From Halomonas sp. (GTDB lineage Bacteria > Pseudomonadota > Gammaproteobacteria > Pseudomonadales > Halomonadaceae), in contig SKVX01000412.1 in NCBI GenBank assembly GCA_007129225.1, forward strand, positions 1 through 23,083: a stretch of DNA of 23,083 nt. Reading direction: 5' to 3'. The translations under genes were made by a program, and so were the position numbers. The notes beneath the pieces were generated by a model. It made no database searches, was not told the DNA's origin, and saw only the letters and a program-made list of their open reading frames with translations. Shown here piece after piece: positions 1 to 7,059 of the stretch. Within the stretch, counting starts at the first letter, position 1; every line of letters starts with the position of its first letter.

Positions 1-2
1 CC

Positions 3-1034
3 CTGCGTGATGCGTTGGTCGAACTGGGCTCCACCCCGGACCTGGCGGTCGCCCACGCCTGGCAGGCCCGCCTGGTCGAGGCGCTGCAGCGCCTCGACAT
101 ACCCGCCTGGCGCATCAGCCAACTGATCAGCGACCATAACGAACTACTCTACCGCCGGGCCATCCAGCTCTCACTCAACGAGATGCAGGGGCTGGGGTGG
201 GGAGCGCCCCCGGTCGCCTTCTGTGTCTTGATCCTGGGCTCCGGTGCCCGCCACGAGAGCCTGCTGGGGCCTGACCAGGACAATGCCATGATCATTGCCG
301 ACTACCCCGATGCACGGCATACCGAGATCGATGGGTACTTCCAGTCACTGGGCGAGCGCTTCACGGAAAGGCTGGATGAGGCCGGAATCCCGCTATGTAG
401 CGGTCACGTCATGGCGCGCTGGCCGATGTGGCGCAAGCGGCTTTCCGAATGGCGTGAGAAGCTGACGCTATGGACCAGCGACCGGCGCATCAAGCGCGTC
501 CAGCAGAGCAATATTCTGCTCGATTTCCATCCGGTGTATGGCGATGTGGGACTCGCCGAATCCTTGAGCGATCACGTACAGCAGCTGATGTCAGGCTCGG
601 GTCTGTTCCTCGATGAGATGGCGTCGCTGTTGAAGGAGCTACCGGTGGCGCTGGACCGTTTCGGGCGGCTTGCCGGGGATGGTGAAGGAGCTCCCCACGA
701 GAATGCCATCAATCTCAAGCTCCAGGGCGTATTGCCTCTGGTCAACGCCGTTCGGCTGCTTGCGCTCCGCCATGGCGTGCGAGTCATCGATACGCGGCTG
801 CGCCTGCCCGCACTGGTGCTCGAGGAGGCGCTGACAGCCACTCAGGCCCGTGGCCTTATCGCCGCCCTGGATCGACTTCAGGCCATCCTGTTGACGGTGC
901 AACAGGCCAGCGTCAAGGCGGACGCCATTCCCGATGGATGGGTCGATCCGGCACGCCTGGAAGATGACCAGCGGCTGCTGCTACGACACGATTTGCAGGC
1001 GATCCGCAGCCTGGTCAGGCTGGCGCAGCGCTAG
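3..1034 (+). CDS. DUF294 nucleotidyltransferase-like protein (C-terminal part, 5' truncated by window)
   Basis: The reading frame is open to the window edge (codons for Leu-Arg-Asp-Ala precede the first possible TTG start at 15), so the gene begins upstream. The visible part has a nucleotidyltransferase-fold signature: GSGARHESLL followed by the acidic DQD (D87 and D89 counted from position 15), as in the DUF294 putative nucleotidyltransferase and DUF294_C family. Full-length relatives usually carry cyclic-nucleotide-binding and CBS domains N-terminal to this part and are described as signal-transduction proteins; the substrate is not established. Relatives are often found near acetate permease and CrbS-type sensor kinase genes (family knowledge), which fits the symporter-kinase operon at 7056-12436. 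It converges on the ArsR gene with 49 bp between them and no strong terminator. Family call fairly sure; function unknown. Confidence 0.75.
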   Translation: MRDALVELGSTPDLAVAHAWQARLVEALQRLDIPAWRISQLISDHNELLYRRAIQLSLNEMQGLGWGAPPVAFCVLILGSGARHESLLGPDQDNAMIIADYPDARHTEIDGYFQSLGERFTERLDEAGIPLCSGHVMARWPMWRKRLSEWREKLTLWTSDRRIKRVQQSNILLDFHPVYGDVGLAESLSDHVQQLMSGSGLFLDEMASLLKELPVALDRFGRLAGDGEGAPHENAINLKLQGVLPLVNAVRLLALRHGVRVIDTRLRLPALVLEEALTATQARGLIAALDRLQAILLTVQQASVKADAIPDGWVDPARLEDDQRLLLRHDLQAIRSLVRLAQR

Positions 1035-1083
1035 GGAGCAGCAGGGAGAGAAGGGCTGAAGGAGCATGCGGTCCAGCCGCAGG

Positions 1084-1740
1084 TCATGCGATGGGCAGCC
1101 CCGCCGCTTTCCACTCCGGATACCCCTCCTCGAAGCGTCGAACTCGATAGCCGAGTTGACGCAGACGCTGTACGGCCTCGTGCGACAGGACGCAATAGGG
1201 GCCACGGCAATAGGCAACGATCTCTCTGTCCTTGGGCAGCTTGCCCAGCATGTCTTCCAACCGCTCCAGTGGGATGTTGATTGCCTCGGGCAGGTGGCCG
1301 GCCTCGTACTCCTCCTCGGGACGTACATCCAGCAGTGCCACCTCGCCGCTGGCAAGCCCTGCCAGCAGCTCGTCCCGGCTGACCGCCTCCAGAACGCCAT
1401 CTGCGTCATCCTCCGCGAACAGCCGACTGACGAGGCGCTCCATCTCGGCCAGATTGGTCTCGGCCACCTGCCTGAGCAGGCCCAGCAGGTTGACGATCCG
1501 TTCATCGGTCAGGCGGTAGATCATCTGCTTGCCGGAACGCTGGGCAGTGACGAGCCCCGCCCGGCGCAGGTGTTGGAGGTGCTGGGAAGCATTGCCGATG
1601 GTCAGATCGGCGGTGTTGGCCAAGGTTTCGACCGAGGCGTCACCCTGGGCCAGGCGCTCCAGCAGCGCCAGGCGATGCCCGTTACCCAAGGCACGGGCGA
1701 CCTGGGCCAGCGTATCGAGCAGGTCCTGTTGCGAGGTCAT
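1084..1740 (-). CDS. ArsR-family repressor fused to a rhodanese domain
   Basis: A 218-residue cytoplasmic regulator. Residues 1-90 form an ArsR/SmtB winged helix; the recognition helix lies near residues 45-60 (TIGNASQHLQHLRRAGLV). Residues 115-218 form a rhodanese domain with the active-site loop C178-R-G-P-Y-C183, which has two cysteines. The winged helix contains no cysteine and lacks the ELCVCD metal-binding motif, so classical arsenic or metal sensing is unlikely. Sensing sulfane sulfur through the rhodanese cysteines is a reasonable inference. I chose the ATG at 1738-1740 because GGAGAGA lies just upstream; an in-frame ATG at 1809 would add 23 residues but lies inside the divergent promoter. 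The gene is divergent from the DsrE-MFS-desulfurase operon and probably represses it and itself through the palindrome at 1803-1832. Confidence 0.88.
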   Translation of the reverse strand: MTSQQDLLDTLAQVARALGNGHRLALLERLAQGDASVETLANTADLTIGNASQHLQHLRRAGLVTAQRSGKQMIYRLTDERIVNLLGLLRQVAETNLAEMERLVSRLFAEDDADGVLEAVSRDELLAGLASGEVALLDVRPEEEYEAGHLPEAINIPLERLEDMLGKLPKDREIVAYCRGPYCVLSHEAVQRLRQLGYRVRRFEEGYPEWKAAGLPIA

Positions 1741-1779
1741 GGGGTCTCTCCGCGGGGCATAAGCAAAACAGCGTGCCAC

Positions 1780-1809
1780 TTGACAGGTGATGCTATCTCT
1801 ATCCATCAT
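1780..1809 (+). promoter_or_regulatory. Candidate sigma-70 promoter of the DsrE operon
   Basis: A perfect TTGACA (-35) lies at 1780-1785. CATCAT at 1804-1809, 18 bp downstream, is the best -10 match (4 of 6). The -10 lies inside the left arm of the palindrome at 1803-1832, so a bound repressor would block polymerase. The distance to the dsrE-like ATG at 1845 leaves a short leader with AAGGAGA as ribosome binding site. Confidence 0.5.
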
Positions 1810-1832
1810 TCTATCAGTTTATGGAATGATGG
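1803..1832. promoter_or_regulatory. Operator-like palindrome, probable ArsR-rhodanese binding site
   Basis: CCATCATTC (1803-1811) and GAATGATGG (1824-1832) are perfect inverted repeats with a 12-bp spacer; three further symmetric pairs within the spacer give 12 matching pairs over 30 bp. Sites of this size, with ATTC and GAAT half-sites, are typical of ArsR-family dimers such as BigR and SqrR, although their published spacing differs. It sits between the divergent regulator and operon and overlaps the -10. The binding protein is inferred from position. Confidence 0.6.
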
Positions 1833-1844
1833 CAAGGAGACACC

Positions 1845-2189
1845 ATGCAGACGCTAATCATCATCAACGATCCTCCCTATGGCACCGAACGCCTCTACAA
1901 CGGCCTGCGACTGGCTCATGCGCTATTAAAGCGCGAGGGGGACGTCACCGTCTTTCTGATGGGGGATGCCGTGTCCGGTGCCAAGGTGGGACAGAAGACC
2001 CCGGACGGTTTCTACAACGTCGAGCGCATGGTCAAGCGCGTCACCCCCAAGGGCAACGTGCTCTTGTGCGGCACCTGCATGGATGCCAGGGGCATTACCG
2101 ACGAGGAGGTGGTGAAGGGCGCCGAGCGCAGCACCATGGACGCCCTGGCTGAAGCCACCGAGCAGGCCGACAAGGTGCTGGTCTTCTAG
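1845..2189 (+). CDS. DsrE/TusD-like sulfur relay family protein
   Basis: A 114-residue soluble protein with the DsrE-like fold pattern: an N-terminal strand (TLIIINDPPYG), the helix RLYNGLRLAHALL, a strand VTVFLMGDAV, then VLLCGTCMDARGI. Cys75 and Cys78 lie where DsrE/TusD proteins carry the cysteine that takes up persulfide sulfur. DsrE-family proteins relay sulfur as protein persulfides in tRNA thiolation or sulfur oxidation. This copy stands alone, without DsrF or DsrH (TusC or TusB) partners, so a simple acceptor or buffer role for sulfane sulfur is more likely than a tRNA-thiolation complex. It is the first gene of the operon, with AAGGAGA upstream of the ATG and the operator in its promoter. 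The MFS gene starts 44 bp downstream. Family call good; role inferred from neighbours. Confidence 0.85.
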   Translation: MQTLIIINDPPYGTERLYNGLRLAHALLKREGDVTVFLMGDAVSGAKVGQKTPDGFYNVERMVKRVTPKGNVLLCGTCMDARGITDEEVVKGAERSTMDALAEATEQADKVLVF

Positions 2190-2233
2190 TCCCACCCAAA
2201 TAAACCCAACCCTCACGCCCATGGAGAGACGCG

Positions 2234-3451
2234 ATGGAGCCGGTAAGCCGGGAAAAGCGTAATGTCGCCATTCTGGTGACCAGCCAGGTGCTGTTCATGG
2301 TGGCGTCGATCACCGTGATGACGCTGAGCGGGGTGGTCGGCCAACAGCTGAGCCCCGATCCCGGTCTGGCCACGCTGCCCATCGCCATGATGATGCTGGG
2401 CACCGTGGTCTCGACCCTGCCGGCGTCACTCTACATGAAACGGGTGGGTCGTCGACATGGCTTCATCACCGGGGCCGGCCTGGGTGGCGTGGCAGGTGGC
2501 CTGCTGAGCTTCGGTGCCATTGCGCTGGGGTCCTTCTGGCTGTTTTGCGCCGGCAATCTCCTGTTGGGGCTCTACCAGGGCTTCGCCATGTACTACCGCT
2601 TTGCCGCTGCCGACGTGGCGAGTCCCGCCTTTCGCAGCCGGGCGATCTCCTTCGTCATGGCCGGCGGCGTAGCCGCCGCCTTCCTCGGTCCCTGGAACGC
2701 CAGCGCCACCACCGGCCTGATCGCTAGCGTGCCCTCCGGTGGACCTTATCTGGTGATTGCCATCCTCGCGCTGCTGGCCATCGGCCTGTTGACTCAGCTG
2801 CGCGTACCGGCCAGCGGCGAGCCGCAGCCCGGCGAGTCATCACGTCCCATGGCGGTCATCGCCACCCAGCCGAGCTTCCGCGTAGCGGTACTGGCCGGCG
2901 CGGTGGGCTACGCCATCATGGTATTGGTGATGACCGCTACCCCATTGGCCATGCGTGCCCGTGGCTTCGAGATGGGCCAGGTCGCCTTCATCATGCAATG
3001 GCACGTGCTGGGCATGTTCGCGCCGTCGTTCGTGACCGGCAGCCTGATCGCCCGCTTCGGCGTGCAACGTATCCTGTTCAGCGGGGCGACGCTGCTCATC
3101 GGCACGGTGCTGGTGGCCAATCTTGGCACCAGCCTGGCGCACTTCTGGGTGGCGCTGGTGCTGCTGGGGGTTGGTTGGAACTTCCTGTTCGTGGGTGGCA
3201 GCGCCATGCTCTCCACGGTTCATAGCGAGGCCGAGCGGGGCAAGGTGCAGGGCGTCAACGACCTGATCATCTTCACGCTGGTGGCCATCGGCTCGCTGAT
3301 GGCCGGGCAACTGCTGCACCACTTGGGGTGGGAAGCCCTCAACCTCGCCATGCTGCCGCTGATCCTCCTGGTGGCCCTGGCCACCCTCTGGTTCAGCTTG
3401 AAAGCCAAATCACAGCTGGCCAGCCAAGTCTCTGGACCACCTGAGCGATAA
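2234..3451 (+). CDS. MFS transporter of the DsrE-desulfurase operon
   Basis: A 405-residue protein of about 12 hydrophobic segments, arranged as two six-helix halves split by a polar loop near residues 193-215. The A-like motif YMKRVGRRHGF lies in the loop after the second helix (about residues 67-79), typical of the major facilitator superfamily. It has no recognisable substrate signature. GGAGAG precedes the ATG. The gene lies between a DsrE-like gene and a cysteine desulfurase-like gene (13 bp to the next start), so it is probably co-transcribed. A substrate linked to sulfur, such as a thiol or sulfur oxyanion exported or imported under repressor control, is inference from context only. 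Confidence 0.85.
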   Translation: MEPVSREKRNVAILVTSQVLFMVASITVMTLSGVVGQQLSPDPGLATLPIAMMMLGTVVSTLPASLYMKRVGRRHGFITGAGLGGVAGGLLSFGAIALGSFWLFCAGNLLLGLYQGFAMYYRFAAADVASPAFRSRAISFVMAGGVAAAFLGPWNASATTGLIASVPSGGPYLVIAILALLAIGLLTQLRVPASGEPQPGESSRPMAVIATQPSFRVAVLAGAVGYAIMVLVMTATPLAMRARGFEMGQVAFIMQWHVLGMFAPSFVTGSLIARFGVQRILFSGATLLIGTVLVANLGTSLAHFWVALVLLGVGWNFLFVGGSAMLSTVHSEAERGKVQGVNDLIIFTLVAIGSLMAGQLLHHLGWEALNLAMLPLILLVALATLWFSLKAKSQLASQVSGPPER

Positions 3452-3464
3452 GGAATCTTCCGCC

Positions 3465-4610
3465 ATGCCAGCCCCTATCTATCTGGATCATAACGCCACC
3501 ACCCCGGTGGCGCCTGAGGTGGCCGAGGCGATGGCCACTGCGCTGCGCAACAGCTTCGGTAACCCCTCGTCTGGCTACGCGTTAGGGCGGGAAGCAGCGG
3601 AGCAGGTCGCCACAGCACGGGGCGCCGTTGCCTCACTGATCGGCGCGCCGGCAGAGAGCCTGATCTTCACCGGCTGTGCCACCGAGGCCAACAACCTGGC
3701 CCTGCTGGGCGTGGCCAGAGCCTGTTCCCCCGGCAAACGACACCTGATCATCAGTGCCGTCGAACACCCCGCCGTCATGGCCCCGGCTCGATACCTGGAA
3801 GCCCAGGGGTGGCGGTTGACCATCGTGCCTGTCGATGAAACGGGACAGGTTTCAGCCGAGGCCGTGGTCGACGCCGTGCGTCCGGACACGGCCCTGGTCT
3901 CGATCATGTTGGCCAACAACGAAGTCGGCACTCTTCAGCCTGTTGCCGATATCGCCAGGCAGCTCGCCGGCCATGACGTCTTGCTGCATACCGATGCTGC
4001 CCAAGCGGTTGGCAAGATCGCCATCGATGTCGAGACATTGGGCATTGATCTGCTGACCATCGCCGGCCATAAGTTTCAGGCGAGCAAAGGGGTCGGCGCG
4101 CTCTACGTGCGGGAGGGGACCCCGATACGGTCTGTCCTGTTTGGGGCGGGTCATGAGAAGGGACTTCGGCCTGGCACCGAGAATGTCCCGGCCATCATCG
4201 GCCTGGGGGTGGCCGCCAATCTGGCGGCCCGGCGCCTGGCCAAAAACGACACCACGTTGCACGATCGCCGCGACCAGTTGCATCAACGGCTCAGTACCGA
4301 CATCCCCGGGCTATGCCTCAATGGACACGCCGAGGCGCGCCTGCCCAATACCCTGAACGTGTCCTTCCCCTCGGTCAGCGGCCAGGCATTGCTCGATGCT
4401 GCCCGTGACACGGTGATGGCCTCCGTCGGCTCGGCCTGTCATAGCGGAGAGTCCGCGCCCAGTGGGGTGCTGGGCGCGATGGGGCTCGACACGGCACGCG
4501 CGCTCGGTGCCGTGCGGCTGTCAGTGGGCTGGGATACCACGGCGGAAGAGGTGGCGACCGCCGCTGCTGCGCTGGTTCAGGCCTGGCGGCACCTCACCGA
4601 TGGCCGCTAG
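3465..4610 (+). CDS. Cysteine desulfurase-like PLP enzyme (NifS/IscS family)
   Basis: A 381-residue class-V aminotransferase-fold enzyme. The N-terminus IYLDHNATTPV and the motifs VEHPAV (H101), TDAAQAVGK (D177), GHKFQASKGVGALY (PLP lysine K203) and RPGTENVPAIIGLG are all present. The catalytic loop SVGSACHSGESAPSGVL holds Cys325. H101, K203 and C325 each lie three residues before the IscS equivalents (H104, K206, C328), so the active site is intact. Such enzymes take sulfur from cysteine as an enzyme persulfide, releasing alanine. No iscR, iscU, iscA or hsc genes are nearby, so this is not the main Fe-S assembly desulfurase. AAGGAA precedes the ATG. Last gene of the operon, followed by a hairpin at 4711-4732. 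Selenocysteine lyase-type activity is possible. Confidence 0.9.
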   Translation: MPAPIYLDHNATTPVAPEVAEAMATALRNSFGNPSSGYALGREAAEQVATARGAVASLIGAPAESLIFTGCATEANNLALLGVARACSPGKRHLIISAVEHPAVMAPARYLEAQGWRLTIVPVDETGQVSAEAVVDAVRPDTALVSIMLANNEVGTLQPVADIARQLAGHDVLLHTDAAQAVGKIAIDVETLGIDLLTIAGHKFQASKGVGALYVREGTPIRSVLFGAGHEKGLRPGTENVPAIIGLGVAANLAARRLAKNDTTLHDRRDQLHQRLSTDIPGLCLNGHAEARLPNTLNVSFPSVSGQALLDAARDTVMASVGSACHSGESAPSGVLGAMGLDTARALGAVRLSVGWDTTAEEVATAAAALVQAWRHLTDGR

Positions 4611-4710
4611 GCACCAGACCACCATGACCTACATTCTGGAGGGGTCCCTTCAACCACCTGATCCGGTTACCCAGAGAAAACAGGAAGCAGCATAGGGCAG
4701 TGTTGGTATC

Positions 4711-4732
4711 CCGCTTCCCTCCCTGGAAGCGG
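4711..4732. terminator. Hairpin between convergent genes
   Basis: CCGCTTCC and GGAAGCGG form a perfect 8-bp stem with a 6-nt loop. It lies between the convergent desulfurase gene (+) and chemoreceptor gene (-), where a bidirectional terminator is expected. No T-run follows on either strand, so intrinsic termination may be weak. Confidence 0.45.
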
Positions 4733-4763
4733 CTCGGCTCAGTGGTTCTTGCCTCTGGTGGTC

Positions 4764-6770
4764 TTAAAAGGTCTCCCAATCCTCTTCCAGCTCTCGCACG
4801 GGCTGCTGACGCTTGGGCGCAGGCTTCACAGCCTGCTGCGAGGCGGTAGTTACCGCCGAGGGCAGGGCGGGGTTCGGGCGGCTCACCGATGGGCTGGGCC
4901 GGGCCTCTGTGTGCCTTGCCTCACCGAGGATGAACTCCGACATGAGCTCATCCAGGCGACGGGCATTGTCGCGCATGGTGGCCGCCAGGCCGGCATTCTG
5001 GTGAACCATGGAGGCATTCTGCTGCGTCATGGTATCCATCTCCGCCACGGCGGTGTTGACCTGCTCGATTCCCGACGTCTGCTCACGGGCACCGGCGGTG
5101 ATCTCGCTGATCACGTCCGAGACCTGGATCACGCTCTGGCGCAGCTCCTGCATGCGCTCCGCCGCGCCCTTGACGATCTGGCTACCTTCCTGGGTGTGTT
5201 TCACCGACGTATCGATCAGTCCGCGAATCTCCTTGGCCGCGTCGGCTGAACGGCTGGCGAGATTGCGCACCTCCTGAGCCACCACGGCAAAGCCCCTGCC
5301 GTGCTCACCGGCACGGGCGGCTTCCACCGAGGCATTCAACGCCAGGATGTTGGTCTGGAAGGCGATCGAGTCGATCAGGCCGATGATGTCGCTGATCTTG
5401 TTGGCCGATGCGTCGATGGATGCCATCTTGGCCTGCATCTCGGTCATGGCTTCATTACCGCGCTCGGCAACCCCGGCGGCATTGGTGGCCAGCCCGTTGG
5501 CCTGCTCGGATGCCTGGGCGGTGTGCGAGACGGTGGAGTGAATCTCCTCCATGGATGCCGAGGTTTCCTGCAGATTGGCGGCGGCCTGCTCGGTGCGTGA
5601 GGAGAGTTCCTGGGTGCCGTCGGCCATGTCGCTGGCACCGGCGAGGACGGTACGGGCGTTCCCGCGTACTTCCTGCAGGGTTCGCTGCATGCGCTCGACG
5701 AAGCCGTTGAACTGTATGGCGAGCTCGCCCACTTCATCCTGGCTATGGGTCGTCAGCCGGCGGGTCAGGTCACCCTTGCCCTGGGCGATATCGGCCATGG
5801 CCTGGGCGGTCTGCTTGATCGGCGCCAGTGCCTTGCGCGCCGAGAAACCGACGATGACCATCAGCACCAGTAGTATCACCGCACCCACGATCAGCAGGGA
5901 GAACAGCAGGTTCGTCGAGACAGCGGTAAAGACATTGCTTGGAATCGCCGCCGCCAGCGCCCAGCCACCGGTGCCTGGAATCGGGTTCCAGACCATGGTC
6001 ACGTTGCCCCCGAAGGGTGAAACCACCTGCCCAATGCCGGCTTCACCGGAGAGCATGCGCTGGCCCAGTACATTGGCACCCTGGAAGCCGGTCTGGTCGG
6101 CTTCGGTAAGGTTGAGGTTCATGCGCAGGTCGGGATCGGGATGGGCCACGACCATGCCGCTGCTGTCGACCATGTAGCCATAGCTACCTTCGCCCACGTC
6201 GATGGCGGAGGTGATCTCCGAGACGGCTTCCATCGAAAGGGTGATACCCAGCAGCCCGACGCGGTTTCCCGCCTCGTCGAAGATCGTCTCGGCAATGATC
6301 GCGGTGGGCAGGCCGCTGACCAGGGAGAGCACTGGGTCGGCCAGCAGCCGGTCCGTGGTGCCATGGGTGACCAGTTCCTGGAAATAGCCGCGACCAGAGA
6401 TGTCCGCCCTGGCGCCGCTATGGGTCACGGTATCGCCGCTGGCGTCGGCGAAGTAGAACGATTCGATGGTGGCATCGCCCGGATGACGGCTGGCCAGCCA
6501 GTCGAGGTGCGCTTCCACGGGCACCGATTCGGCGAGTCGTTCGTCCTTGGCAAGCCCGGACAGCAGGGTCCGGTAACCCTCGATCCAGCGGCCGACTTCA
6601 TTGGCCCGGGCTTCCACCTGCCGGGCACTGGTGTCTTCCAGCATCGGTGGGATGGCATTGTTCAACTGGGTATTGACGATCAGGCCCAGCGCGATGAATG
6701 CCAGCAGTAACGGCAGGCCGATCGCGCCCAGCAGCTTCTGCGTGAGTGATAGACGTGTAAGTCGACTCAT
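4764..6770 (-). CDS. Methyl-accepting chemotaxis protein with dCache-type sensor and CheR-docking tail
   Basis: A 668-residue chemoreceptor. Order: TM1 (about 10-33), a periplasmic double-Cache-like domain (about 38-280, with a GRGYFQEL motif), TM2 (about 285-310), a HAMP domain, then a long cytoplasmic coiled coil. The conserved signalling tip IGLIDSIAFQTNILALNASV and EAARAGEHGRGFAVVA lies near 464-500. The protein ends in a proline-rich linker and DWETF, matching the xWExF pentapeptide that tethers CheR and CheB (NWETF in E. coli Tar). It signals through CheA and CheW to bias flagellar rotation; the ligand cannot be read from sequence. I chose the ATG at 6768-6770 because TM1 begins soon after; the 25 upstream in-frame residues contain no membrane segment. 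A sigma-28 promoter lies at 6979-7005. Confidence 0.93.
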   Translation of the reverse strand: MSRLTRLSLTQKLLGAIGLPLLLAFIALGLIVNTQLNNAIPPMLEDTSARQVEARANEVGRWIEGYRTLLSGLAKDERLAESVPVEAHLDWLASRHPGDATIESFYFADASGDTVTHSGARADISGRGYFQELVTHGTTDRLLADPVLSLVSGLPTAIIAETIFDEAGNRVGLLGITLSMEAVSEITSAIDVGEGSYGYMVDSSGMVVAHPDPDLRMNLNLTEADQTGFQGANVLGQRMLSGEAGIGQVVSPFGGNVTMVWNPIPGTGGWALAAAIPSNVFTAVSTNLLFSLLIVGAVILLVLMVIVGFSARKALAPIKQTAQAMADIAQGKGDLTRRLTTHSQDEVGELAIQFNGFVERMQRTLQEVRGNARTVLAGASDMADGTQELSSRTEQAAANLQETSASMEEIHSTVSHTAQASEQANGLATNAAGVAERGNEAMTEMQAKMASIDASANKISDIIGLIDSIAFQTNILALNASVEAARAGEHGRGFAVVAQEVRNLASRSADAAKEIRGLIDTSVKHTQEGSQIVKGAAERMQELRQSVIQVSDVISEITAGAREQTSGIEQVNTAVAEMDTMTQQNASMVHQNAGLAATMRDNARRLDELMSEFILGEARHTEARPSPSVSRPNPALPSAVTTASQQAVKPAPKRQQPVRELEEDWETF

Positions 6771-6978
6771 TGTTGGGGGGCTCTCTATAGGACAGTGTTT
6801 TTTTGCTGGTCTGCATGTGCATGGCAAAGCAGCGAAACGAAACAAACGGTCTTGCCATAGCGTCGCTTCAAGGCCACGAAATGTGTATGACCTTGCTGTC
6901 CGACTTCTTGTTGTTTTTTAGTAAGCGGGCTGACCGAGGGCCTGGGCTGGCTGTTACGTCATGCCTTGGCACGAAGAG

Positions 6979-7005
6979 GTATCGGCGGGAGGGAAATTTT
7001 CTTTA
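6979..7005 (-). promoter_or_regulatory. Sigma-28 (FliA) promoter of the chemoreceptor gene
   Basis: On the minus strand, TAAAGAAA (6998-7005), exactly 11 bp, then GCCGATAC (6979-6986), against the FliA consensus TAAAGTTT-N11-GCCGATAA (13 of 16 positions). Transcription would start near 6971, leaving an untranslated leader of about 200 nt before the ATG at 6770. The leader holds a 7-bp inverted repeat (ATGGCAA at 6821, TTGCCAT at 6852) and poly-T and poly-A tracts but no gene that I can see. This places the receptor in the flagellar regulon. Confidence 0.75.
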
Positions 7006-7044
7006 GCACTTGCAGCAAAATGAGACTTGTCGCATAAAGTGGGC

Positions 7045-7059
7045 GTGATCGTGGATCAC
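7045..7059 (-). terminator. Short hairpin over the symporter-kinase stop codon
   Basis: GTGATC and GATCAC form a 6-bp stem with a 3-nt loop, overlapping the kinase stop codon (7056-7058). Only a few T residues follow on the minus strand, so this is a weak terminator candidate. Confidence 0.25.

Noticed and set aside
1066..1857. Plus-strand frame of 263 codons over the ArsR-rhodanese gene
   Set aside because: The minus strand encodes a clear two-domain protein with start and ribosome binding site; the plus frame has no recognisable motif.
4616..4764. Distant 9-bp inverted repeat AGACCACCA / TGGTGGTCT
   Set aside because: The 131-bp spacing and low complexity of the arms make chance likely; the compact hairpin at 4711-4732 explains the gap better.
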